Below are positions 12,105-22,811 of a DNA stretch of 64,000 nucleotides, piece after piece. Made by a program: the position numbers and the translations under genes. The notes under the pieces were generated by a model that saw only the letters and a program-made list of their open reading frames with translations, had not been told where the DNA came from and did not search any database. Every line of letters starts with the position of its first letter. Positions within the stretch are counted from its first letter, which is position 1. Location of the stretch: contig JADCRB010000068.1 in assembly GCA_021464245.1 (NCBI GenBank), positions 11,912,544 to 11,976,543 on the forward strand. Reading direction: 5' to 3'. Source of the DNA: Carallia brachiata (lineage: Eukaryota > Streptophyta > Magnoliopsida > Malpighiales > Rhizophoraceae).

Positions 12105-12520
12105 TATTGAATAATGACATAAGATTTTGTGGCATTTAACTCAATTATATCTATTTATATATTTTTTTATGATTTATGATAATTTTTAATTTCTCATTTA
12201 TGTTTTGCTATAAATAAGAAGGAATAAGGAAAAAAAAATTTCTCAGATTTTCAAACATTTAATTTTCAAGATTTTAGTGGCAATTTATATATAGATATAT
12301 GGTAATTTTTTAATTTAATCTTTAAAATCATAAATATTAAAAAAGAAATGACATGATCAGATTAATTGTGCAATATTTTATGACATTTTCCTCAATTATA
12401 TCCATGTGCAGTTTTTCATCACCATTTTTTATAATAATTTTTTAATTTTTATCAATTTTTTGTTACAAATAAAGAAAAATTGAGACAAAATTTTCTTTTT
12501 ACTTCTCAAATATACTATTG
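12105..12520. repeat. Right arm of long inverted repeat
   Basis: Reverse-complement partner of 9636-10055. It ends at 'tatactattg', 4 bp before a CTAG that I read as the 3' terminus of a minus-strand Helitron. Confidence 0.8.
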
Positions 12521-12523
12521 AAA

Positions 12524-14022
12524 CTAGGAATTAGCCGCACGATGTGGGGTTTTAGATAATTGGTTAAAAAATAAAGTCTCACAACTTGCATCGCAAGGTA
12601 AAATGTGTTAAAAAATATCATTAAGTTGTCCATAGAGAGTCAAAGATAAAATTTGTTTACTATTTTTACAAATAATTAATTTAATATCAATTACTTTTGA
12701 TGACATTGATAAATTAATAGGATATTTATTTTGGCTTCTCCATTTTAAAAATGCCCAATCTTACAAAACTAAATAATTTGTAATGTTATTCTAAATCGTC
12801 CAAAAATCATTGACCTTAATAATTTTGATGTCGCTAAGTGAAGAACATCACGGTTGTACCATATTGGTGACTAAACACCTAAGGAAAATTTTGAAGGTGA
12901 AAAACAAAAAATAAAAATAAAAAATCTAAACAATATATTACAGAAGACTACACTTTAAAGATGACATTGAGCCCTCAACAGAATATTTCCAACTTGTATA
13001 AGAGTAAGGAGTTTCCATGGTGTTCTAGTTCAATTTTCTTTAAAACTACAATCAACAACGGAGATTAGTCTATTTGTAAAACTGGCAACTAACCTCGCCA
13101 AATACTGAAACAAGTTTAGGAAAGTATTGATTGCTGGGGCCCAAAAGTTCAACATCTAACTTGTATTTGATGGTGAAGAGCGGGTTAGCCACGATTGACT
13201 AGTCATGGCATAGACTATTATGCCTAATGTTTTTTTTTTTTAAAAAAGAAAAAACTCGAGAAAACAATATAGAGCTTAACCCTTTCCTCTTCACCATAGA
13301 ACAAAGTTGTTCACAGACAACTTTGGCCTTAGTCAAATCACCTGTTATAGGCAAACAATTCAATCATGCAGGAACAACTTGCCACACATAACTAAATTTA
13401 CAACCACAAGAAACAACATGAAAATATTATAAGTATGAACATATTAGAAGACAAATTGAAAATATGAAAATTACCTAAATTGAATCAATATTGTCTTGAT
13501 ACTACCGCCAAGTTTTTGTCTTCACAAATTACAATATCAAGTCTCGCAACATTTAGTGATTAGTGAAGCTAGTAGAAGCACTTTGATGACTGCAAGAGTC
13601 ATGACACTTTGTATACAATAGATACATACACAATTACTTATTTTATATATAGTAGTGGTTTTGCATGAATGTTAGAAAATCAAAATTTATAATAATAATT
13701 TGTTATGGCAATAAATGTTAGAAAGGTTTCAAAATCCTTAATAATAATAATTTTATATTTAATAATTTATGTTAATAATTAGTAGAAAGGTTACAAAATC
13801 ATTCATATTAATTAGTCATAATTTGAAAAATCGCTTATGTTAATCATTAACTCTTTTGCATGGGCATTTATAGTCATTTTATAGTCATTTATAGTCATTT
13901 CAAAAAGTAGAAAACAAGTAAAAAAAAAAATTAAACATTTGTCCTGTGGCACTTACAAATAAGGGGAAGTTTTCTCTAAACTTCCCCTTTATACTAATTA
14001 ATTAATAAATAGATTATATAGA
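12524..14022 (-). mobile_element. Non-autonomous Helitron, copy 1
   Basis: Read on the minus strand, the 3' end is CTAG (12524-12527) preceded by an imperfect hairpin (about 12535-12549, CCGCAC/GTGGGG). The 5' end is TC followed about 25 bp later by a palindromic block pairing AAGGGGAAGTTT with AAACTTCCCC (about 13962-13988). TC can be placed at 14013 or 14022, and both give an A^T target. Arabidopsis-type Helitrons have TC...hairpin-CTRR ends. No Rep or helicase coding was seen. A related copy flanks the Tat element at 45877-46813. Confidence 0.6.
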
Positions 14023-14089
14023 TAAGAATAATATTTTTTATCATTAAAATTGTTAGAAAAATTACAAAATCATTTATTGTAATATTTTT

Positions 14090-14568
14090 TAATTTAATAA
14101 TATTTTATGACAATAATTGTTATAAAACCATTTATTGTTTCATTTAATAATTGTTAGGTTACATATAATTTATAGTAATTAATTATAAATTGATGTTACA
14201 TAGTTGGTCATAATTGATATTTTTTCATTAATCATTTTTTTTATCTTATTTGAATATTATTTTTTAGAATAATACATTTAATTTTGGGAGTGAAATAAGG
14301 GAAACTTCCTCTAAGCTACCCCTTTGTTTAAAAATATTTTATGACAATAATTGTTATAAAACCATTTATTGTTTCATTTAATAATTGTTAGGTTACATAT
14401 AATTTATAGTAATTAATTATAAATTGATGTTACATAGTTGGTCATAATTGATATTTTTCATTAATCATTTTTTTTATCTTATTTGAATATTTTTTAGAAT
14501 AATACATTTAATTTTGGGAGTGAAATAAGGGAAAACTTCCTCTAAGCTACTCCTTTATAACATTGTAA
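14090..14568 (-). repeat. Tandem duplication of a Helitron 5' region
   Basis: Two near-identical units of about 235 bp (about 14095-14331 and 14332-14566), each containing 'gacaataattgttataaaac' and ending in the 5' subterminal block 'aagggaaacttcctctaagc'. Differences are a few bases, so the duplication is recent compared with the surrounding repeats. Confidence 0.7.
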
Positions 14569-17500
14569 CTAGGAAAATGCCCGCGCGTTATGCGGGTTTC
14601 ATAATTTTATTTGTATATTGCATTAATAATTTGAATGGTATGAATTTTTTTTGGTGAACCATTTATGGAGACTTCCCCTTACGCATGAAAGATTTGCTTT
14701 CATTAAATGGAATCTTATTGTACTTGATAAATGTTTGGTGGCTGAATCATTGTTTATTCAATCTTGATACTTTTTGTTGTAAGCAAATTGGAATATTAGT
14801 TTACATAACCCAATTTTTATGAAGCATTTTGTACATTTGATTTCAAGTTCTCTCATAAATTCAATCTCGTAAGTAAGCTATTTTCCAGTGACGATTGCTT
14901 TCCTTTTGGTATAATAAGCTTTTTTCTACATGCATATGGTTAGGGTTGAACCCATGCTTTGCGCAGATTTAATATTTTCTTTTACATAATTTTAATTTAT
15001 TTTGTTTAATTTTTAAAATTTAATTTTGTAACTTGTTGAAATAACAAATATAGTAGCTCTTGAAAGTATCTAATAAGGAAGGAATTGGACATTCTGATAT
15101 AAAGTATTAAGCATATATTGGAAAGGATGAGTTTGTGATAAACAATAAACTATTCGCCCATAGAAAAACTTATTTTTCTGTTTTGGTGATTAGTCAACAT
15201 GGTATAAAGCTAACTAAATGATTAAAAAAATGCAAAAGCTTAGAATTTTTGAAATTATTTCAGCAATAAATCTTTGACGTCTGTAAATCATTGCAATAGC
15301 GATAAAAGTAAGACCCATATGGGTAAATTTGCAATTTTAAAGATTTTCCACCAATGTTTAGAAATACACAAGTACTAAAATTTTGCTGAAAATATACTTG
15401 GAAGATTTGGGACAATATTTATCTAACCCCTTTAAGAAAATTCTTGCATATCTTTTCCCAACACTTCCTATTTGGCTCAGTTACCTGCAATCCTAGCTTG
15501 GCATTCTCAGCGAAATCATTCTGCATATTGGTGGATTTACAAATCAAAGCAAGCCAAAAATCGATCAAATAAAAAAGGTGACAAAAACCAATAGATGAAA
15601 TGAGATGCATGCGGAAAATTGTTTTTTTTTCATAGCTACCTCTATGCAATTGCTGGTGAGGAGGCGATCAATCAGGTTTCAACATGAAAAATATTTAAGA
15701 GTTTCACAGTAAGATAAATAGAGAAGGCTTCCTCTATTTGCTTACATTTTACCTCCAAACCTTCATTGTGACTTTGATGGCTAATAATCATCACCTAAAA
15801 TCAAAGCCAAATACCACTTCTAAACACCAGCAACAGCAACCCAAGTTTAAAAAAAAAAAATTGCAGTTGGATTGTGAGGAAAAAAATGGGAAAAAAGTAA
15901 ATTGTGTAAGTGAAACTTGCCTGTTGTTTCTAATTTAATCATCATGGTGAAACTGTTCTAACAACATGTACTTTTCTGGTTAGCTTTAAATTGAAATAAC
16001 ATACAATCAAAGAATGAAAATTAAAAAGTCATTTTAAAAAAGGAACTTAAAAATATTCAGCATACCTGTATCTGTAGGAACATCATTTAGAAGAAGAAGA
16101 AATATAGAAGATTGGTACAAGCATTATCTATGTAAGTGAGGAAAGAAGACATTTAGGGAAGTTTTTTGGCGATAGGACTGGAGACATGGCCAATGTCTTG
16201 GCAATAAGTAGTGAAAATATGCGTTGAGAGAATTAATTTGTTATTAATGCTATTAAATTGAAAAATAATGGCGATTTCAATGGTTTATTAGAAAATGTTA
16301 CAACGCGAGCTTTTTTCACCTAAAATTTCAGAATAGATAACAGAAGAGTGTTGATTAATCTTAATCTTGATACTCATTAGAGAATGTTGCTATGTGAAAA
16401 TTAATGTTAATAACGGAAGATTATCGTCTTATTTAACCTAAAGTTTTAAAGCATTAGTTTTATTATCATATAAGGTAACAAATCATTCAATTGTCATGAA
16501 AATAACTAAATGGAAGGAAGTAAAGATTGGAAGGATTTAATTAAAATTGAAATCTGAAAATTGAGAGAATTAGAAGATTTAGATAATTAAAAGTAATTTA
16601 AAAATCAATATTCTAAAGAACAATTTTAGTCGAGAGTTATCTCAAGAATAAAGAATTATTTGGTCTTTTGAATAAAGAATTATTTACACCTTCCAAAATT
16701 ATAAATAATAATATATTTTCAATTACCTATAACATATATTTTCAATTTATGCACCTCAATTATGTAATCCTCCTCGCTTATTTCTTTTCCTCCCTAATAC
16801 CATCATTATTGCTTTTAATTTTTTTTCCTATTTAAATGCATTCAAAATCAATGTCAGAAATACCTAATCTAGCCAATTATGCTTCCTTTGTGTAACGTAA
16901 TCTAGCAGATTTTTTTTTTAAATTTCCAGTTCATGATCTAATTATAGCTCTCTCTCTAACATCAAAACTGTTGGGGCTTATTCGTTTTGATTTTCGCTTT
17001 TTTTTTTCCGTCGGAGAAATGCACTATAGGCAAAATTTGGTTGGTAAAATACTCTATAGATTATTAGTCCATAACGTGTGGCTGACTAATTTGTTCGGTA
17101 TGACGAACTAAATAAATACTCTATAGAAGATTAGGATGCTAAAATCAAGGAATTGAGTAGCAACATTGAATGGGAATGATATAGTGGCAAAAGTAATATC
17201 ATTCAAAAATTTTATGAGATTTTCAAATTACTTAATTGTCAAACTTCGTTATTTGCGTGAATCATGATTGCAAAATCATGACATACAAGTATAATTTTTA
17301 CAAAATTTTAGGTAAAATTTGGGTACTAAAGTACTCTATAGAATATTAGTCCGTGGCTGACTAATGGGTTTGTTGTGTCTATACTTGCAGATTTTTTTTT
17401 TTCAGTTCATGTTCCAATTAGAATTCTCTCTGTATTGGGGCTCTCTCTCTATCATTAAAACTGTTGAGGCTTGTTCGTTTTGTTTTGTTTCGATTTGTTC

Positions 17501-18275
17501 AAATTGTTGAGGTAATCATGTTTATTTTTTTCCATGATCCAATTAGAACTCTCTCGTGATCCAATTACGACTCTCTCTCTCTTGAAAGAGATTCGTTTTT
17601 TTTGTGTTACTTGATCTTTTTTTTTCGTGTTTTTTTTTTCTGTTCTAGGCAATTTAATAGTTTAATTAATGATTTATTACAAATAAGGAGAAGATCTCTA
17701 TAATATTAAATGTATGATACAGTTGGAGGGGAAGCTAAAAGTAAAGATTTTTTGTAATTAATTTTAATAAATGATTTATAATAAGGTTTCAATTTATAAT
17801 ATTGTAACATTATATAATAATAATTTTTTTTTGTAATAAGTTATGACAATTTGTTAAAAAAATTACAACATTTATGGTTTTTTTCTAATAAATTTTTTAG
17901 GGATCTGTTTTTCTCTAATTTCTAAGTTAAAACGAGTGGTTTAAAATTAATATTTGACTCCCGTACTTTTCTTGGTAGGAACCAACTTTAGAGGTAGTGC
18001 TCACCCCTTATGATGCTGATCTTTGTCCTTGATTTTGATAACCGTGTGATGCTGATTTCATGGATAAATGAATATTGTCTTTCTCTTAATTTTCTCTCAG
18101 TATTCTTTTGAGGAGTGAAATTTTTGTTTAGAATGGTAAATTTTTTTTTATATTAAATTTGAGGAGTGAAAAAAGGAAAGGCTTTCTCTCTCTTATTCTT
18201 TAAAAAGTGAAATAAGGAGAGAACTTCTCTTAACTACTCATTTATATTATTGTTATTAGATTAGATTAGATTAGA
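14569..18275 (-). mobile_element. Non-autonomous Helitron, copy 2 (about 3.7 kb)
   Basis: Minus-strand 3' end: CTAG at 14569-14572 preceded by a strong hairpin (CCCGC...GCGGG, 14580-14596). Minus-strand 5' end: TCTAATCTAATC repeats at about 18255-18276 followed by 'aggagagaacttctctta', the same subterminal palindrome type as copy 1. The interior has an internal direct duplication (16900-17110 against 17290-17500) and no Rep/helicase. The block at about 15419-15960 (short frames on both strands, more complex sequence) could be captured host sequence but was not identified. Confidence 0.6.
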
Positions 18276-18600
18276 TTCTGCGAAAAGATTTTATAGCATT
18301 TAATTTTTTACCATTTTTTTTCACTTTAAATATACTATTTTCCAGCTCCTTGTCTTCCCACATCCATGTCTCTTTCTTCCTTTTATATTTAGGAAAAAGG
18401 CACGATACAAGATTGTAGCATCCTTCTTCTGCTTAGGTATCTTGTTTCTTTGATGAATATTTTTTAGTTTGTTCCGTTTAGTGATTACACTTTAATCGGT
18501 TGCATGGTTCACTACCATTGAAATCTTCCCTGAAAGCTTGAATCTTAATTGGAATTCAGCATTAACACTCACAAAATAGCAGCTTCTTTCTTTTATTCTC

Positions 18601-18602
18601 TT

Positions 18603-18643
<41 letters not shown>
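18601..18643. repeat. (CT)n/(GT)n microsatellite
   Basis: An uninterrupted run of CT dinucleotides turning into GTGTGTG. It creates a spurious Arg-Glu frame on the minus strand. Confidence 0.95.
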
Positions 18644-18914
18644 TTTTGCATGTCCTTACCATTCTAGTTAACACTCTTAAGAGGGGCTTTATGGTTAGCC
18701 GCCATCCATTAAAGTTCTTTCTAAAAGCTTAGATCTTTGTTTCAGTGAATGTTCATATGATGAAATTGATGGGCAATAGTATACAATACATGTGTCTTGT
18801 CTACAATTCCTTCCAGATACTATTTCTGTTTTTTTTTTCCTTTTTTTATTTTACATAAGCTCAATTTCTGAGTATTTGAGTAGTATCTAATAGTAATAAT
18901 AAACAATTGTACCA

Positions 18915-18916
<2 letters not shown>

Positions 18917-18945
<29 letters not shown>

Positions 18946-18946
18946 C
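18917..18946. repeat. (TAA)n microsatellite
   Basis: About ten TAA/AAT repeats immediately upstream of the F-box pseudogene exon. Confidence 0.95.
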
Positions 18947-18959
18947 TGTTTGTGTTCGT

Positions 18960-19290
18960 GTAGGAGGATACGATCGAGTGGCAAAACGAGTAGCGAGGAC
19001 TTCCAAATTAGGATATTGCCAGATGAAATTCTTTGTTTGATTATATCCCACTTGACATTGGGGGTTGCTGCCAGAACACGCGTGTCATCACATAGACAGA
19101 GACATGTTCGACCATCCTATTCTAACCTCAACTTCGATTGGCCTAACATGTTCTTGATTGGTGAAAACCTCCAGTTCTTTGACAGTTCCCTGCAACCTTA
19201 TACTTGTGTAGAGTACAAAGAGAAGTTTGTAAGAGTTAGTCAAATCCTAGATTCTTATGATGATGAGGGAAAACAAAGCATCCAATCCTT
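18960..19290 (+). pseudogene. F-box/LRR protein pseudogene, 5' part
   Basis: After a plausible acceptor (TGTAG at about 18958-18963) the frame reads a degenerate F-box (RILPDEILCLIISHLTL, then a damaged RTRVSSHRQRHV helix) followed by a linker to FLL, where a copia LTR begins. F-box/LRR/FBD proteins are SCF ubiquitin-ligase adaptors. The motif has small deletions (about three residues missing after AARTRVSS). The rest of the gene resumes beyond the insertion at 22812. Confidence 0.75.
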
Positions 19291-19293
19291 TTT

Positions 19294-19380
19294 GTTGGTT
19301 ATTTAAAAAGAAAATAAGTAACCATTGTAAAAGCTTAAGCTTCTATAAAACCAGAAGAAAATAGAAAAGAGAGAAGCACA
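19294..19380 (-). repeat. Copia 3' LTR remnant
   Basis: 'tgttggttattta' and the following 80 bp match 22414-22495 by eye with a handful of differences. The match stops at 'gaagcac', where RT coding sequence begins. Confidence 0.8.
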
Positions 19381-20340
19381 TGCTCTTGGGGCTTGTTTCA
19401 AGCCATAGAGAGCTTTGCTTAACTTGTAGACTTAGCTTTCTGCTCCTTGCTACTTAAACCCTTGTAGTTGCTCCACATAGATTTCCTCTTCCAGGATTCT
19501 ATTTAGAAAAGCTGACTTGACATCAAGTTGGTAAACAATCTAGGATTTTTGAGCTGCATAAGCAAGCAGAAGCTTGATTGTATCAAACCTGGCAACAGGT
19601 GCAAAGGTTTCTGAGAAATCAACCCCAATCTGTTGTGTGTAGCCTTTAGCTACCAACCTTGTATTGAGTTTGTTAACTAAGCCACCTAAGTTTAGGTCAG
19701 TTCTATAAACCCACTTAAGCCAATCACATGCTTGTTTGCTGGCTTTTCAACAAGTTTCTAAGTTTGGTTTTTCTCAATTGCTACAACCTCTTCCTCTATA
19801 GCTTGCTGCCAGCTTAATGTTTGAGATGCTTCAGCAAAACTTCCAGGCTTTAGCACAACCACATTGCTTCCAGTATAAACATCAGTAAGTTGTCTAGTGC
19901 CTCTAACAGGGACACTCTCATCATCCTCATCATTATCTAGATCTTCAGAGTCATCAAAGTCACTTTCTATAGATGCAGGTACTAGTCTTGGAGTAACTTC
20001 TAGCTGTTGAGGTGTTGACTTTTCCTAATTCCGGGATTCATCCTCCATAAATTTCACATATCTACTAACAATTCTATTTGACTCCAAATCATAGATTCTG
20101 TATGCTTTGATATTGAACTATACCCTACAAACACTGCTGGTTTTGCCCTCTGGTCCAACTTGCTTTCTTTCTGCACTGGCACATGCATGTAGCACAAACA
20201 ACCAAATACTTTGAGATGTTGAATTGAAGGCTTGTAACCAAACTAGGCTTCAAAGGGCATTTTGCCTTTGACAACCTTAGTTGGAAGCTTGTTGATCAAG
20301 TACACTACTACGTTTACAGCTTCACCCCAAAAACTTCAAG
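19381..20340 (-). pseudogene. Copia reverse transcriptase, broken
   Basis: Minus-strand reading gives copia RT landmarks: [20 protein letters not shown], then [14 protein letters not shown], then YQLDVKSAFLN, interrupted by stops. The YVDD catalytic region would lie in the deleted part. The upstream variable region encodes the usual acidic linker. Confidence 0.8.
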
Positions 20341-20351
20341 GTACATTCTTT

Positions 20352-21023
20352 TCAGCTATCAAACACCTTAACATATCCATTATTGTCTTGTTCCTTCTCA
20401 CAGAGACTCCATTCTATTGAGGAATGTAGGGTGCTGTAAGCTGCTGCACAAGTTTGATTGAATGCATATGAGGTGTATTCAGTCTCATTATCTGTCCTAA
20501 GTGCCTTAATCTTACAACCTACTTGTGTCTTAACAAGAGCTTTAAAAGTCAAAAACTTTTCATGATTTTCTGATTTTTGTTTAGAAAAATATACCCAGCA
20601 GTATCTAGATAGATCATCAATGAACAAGATGAAATATTTGCTGTCATTCAAAGTTTTTGTCTTTATGAGACCACAAACATCACTATGAACCAGCTGCAAT
20701 CTCTCCTTTGCTCTCCAAGCATCAGCCACTGAAAATGGAAATCTGGACTGTTTGCCCAACTGACAAACACTACAAACACCACTGTCATGAGATATAATAG
20801 GAAGCTTATTCACTAACTGATTCCTTTGCAATAACTGCAATCCAGCATAGTGATAGTGACCTAATGTCTTGTGCCATAAGCTTGAATCATCAGCAATAGT
20901 AGGCAAGGCGCACTGATTTAATTGATCAAGCTCTAAGTGAAAGCTTTTACCCCTCATCTCAGCAGTGATCAATTCAGTTCTATCAGGATTCACAATTGTG
21001 CATGCTTTGATTTTAAACGACAA
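20352..21023 (-). pseudogene. Copia GAG-pre-integrase and integrase fragment
   Basis: An open stretch of 223 codons containing the HHCC zinc-binding region (LWHKTLGHYHYAGLQ ... CSVCQLGKQ) and the first part of the integrase core with the first two catalytic Asp contexts (LVHSDVCG and LRTDNETEY). The third catalytic residue is lost to a frame break after TSYAFNQ. Confidence 0.85.
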
Positions 21024-21538
21024 TGGGAACTCTTTTCTAACAATTGTCCCACGATCAACAAATTTTGATTGATTTCAGGAACTAATAACACATCAATGAT
21101 TAGTTTAATACCTGAAGATGCTTGAATGGCAACTGAACCTCTGCCTTTAATAGCAAGCAAGAATCCATTCACTAACATGTGATGCATGAGACTTGTCAAG
21201 AGCTTTAAACACTTTAGGATTAGGAGTCATATGGTGTGTACAGCTACAATCAATGAGCCATTTATCACTGCTTCTATAGCTTTCATTGATTGAAGCAACA
21301 AAAAGTTCCTCTTCCACTTGCTAGGAGCTACATTCAACAACTTGAGTCTGTTTCTTCAGCTGCCGCCTTTGTTGATTTCTTTTAGCTTTGAAAATGCAAT
21401 CAATATGACCCTTTTGATTGCAAAGGAGCATATTACATCTGGTTTCCTCTAGCAATCTTTAGGAAGATGTGTAGCTCTTTGACAATACTGACATGGATCA
21501 TAGACCCGCTTTCCTGTAGCTTTACTACCCTCTCTTCC

Positions 21539-21898
21539 TTACCCAATTTCTTGAGACATTTGAGGCTTTATGTGTGTGGATTTGCCTATGAATTGTACAA
21601 CAAGAGCATCTTCAGTGGCTCTTTTATTTGCTGCAGCCTTAACATTGGCTTTTCCATTCCTCATAATGCTTCTTTGTTCTAATGCTTGCAAACAACCAAT
21701 AAGCTCAATGACAATTACTTTAGTGAGATCTCTAGACTCTTCTATAACTATTATCTTTGATTCAAACTTCTCAAGCACACTTAATAGAAGTTGTTCAACA
21801 ATCCTCCTGTTTGGAAGCTCATCTCTAAGCAACCTAATTTGATTCACTATCTTTATCAATCTATCACTATATTCTTTTATAGTTTTAGTTTCCTTCAT
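21539..21898 (-). pseudogene. Copia gag fragment
   Basis: 119 open codons typical of the copia gag (UBN2-type) domain, with MKETKTIKEYSDRLIKIVNQ and LESRSI-like linker features. Upstream (about 22090-22260) lies the gag N-terminus with FKFSGENYVQW in another frame. Confidence 0.8.
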
Positions 21899-22390
21899 TT
21901 TAGCATTTGCAAATTCTCTTATGAGATTCAGTAGCTACATGCCTTTAGTCTTATTTGTTCCCACAAATTCATCTCTCAACTTTTCCCATGCTTCCTTAGC
22001 ACTTTCACATGCCATGATCCTATTTAAAATAGCTTCACTCACAGCAGTTTGAATGCATGACAAGGCTTTAAACTACTTAGCCACTTATTCACTGTGGTTC
22101 TTCAACTGAGTGACTGTTGGATTAGCTGGAAGTTCAGGTACTGTAGGTGCATTTTCAGTGACCTCCCATAGGCCATATGCCTTCAAATATGTCTTCATTA
22201 GCATTGTCCATTGAACATAGTTCTCACCTGAGAACTTAAATGATGGAAGTGATGTGAAGTTTTAAGATGCCACGACTTTCTGGATTAATGGCTGTAGTAA
22301 ACTCTCAAAAACGGGTCCTCTCAGATTTGGTATTTGCCTCAAACTCTCGTGTATCCCACACTCTCACAAGTTCCTTTAAGCACCTTAAAT

Positions 22391-22402
22391 GCTCTGATAC
22401 CA
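22391..22402 (-). promoter_or_regulatory. Copia primer-binding site
   Basis: TGGTATCAGAGC on the minus strand, complementary to the 3' end of initiator tRNA-Met, immediately after the 5' LTR. Confidence 0.9.
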
Positions 22403-22407
22403 CTCTT

Positions 22408-22806
22408 TGTTGGTTATTTAAGAAGAAACTAAGCAACAGTTGTAAAAGCTTAAATTTCTATAAAACCAAACAAAAATGAGAATAAAAGAAGAAGAAGTGC
22501 AGAGAACATGAGAATAGGGCATTAACAACTCCCATTGCTTGTAATTTGACTTATATATTATGTACATACAAGATTTTAGTACAATAAACCCATACTTGGG
22601 TACATTTGAACCATACTTAGACTAGTTGGAAACTTGACACTAAGTAAAACCAAAACCACAAGCAACAACCATACTTTTCTAAATTGGAATGATTGCTTGG
22701 TTACAAGGCAACAAAAACATTTACATTCTAACTTTGGACTTAAAGATCATTACAAAAGATCAAAATAAACTTTAAGAGTGTTAGAACATTAGCATTGAAC
22801 ACCAAC
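22408..22806 (-). repeat. Copia 5' LTR
   Basis: LTR of about 395 bp, bounded on the minus strand by a start near GTTGGTGTTCAATGC (22806) and an end ...CCAACA (about 22414). The first TG base seems lost. Confidence 0.65.
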
Positions 22807-22811
22807 TCCTT

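Larger units (their letters stand above)
19291..22811 (-). mobile_element. Truncated Ty1/copia retrotransposon inside the F-box pseudogene
   Basis: On the minus strand, right to left: 5' LTR (about 22414-22806), PBS complementary to initiator tRNA-Met, gag, protease, integrase, then part of RT, then a 3' LTR remnant of about 90 bp (19294-19380). Candidate target duplication TCCTT at 19286-19290 and 22807-22811, with a few extra bases at the LTR edges. The RT breaks off near the ...LKQAPRAW motif and joins directly to LTR sequence, so C-terminal RT, RNase H, PPT and most of the 3' LTR are deleted. Many stops; dead. Confidence 0.85.

Noticed and set aside
18492..18674. Arg-Glu repeat protein on the minus strand
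   Set aside because: Produced by the (CT)n microsatellite.
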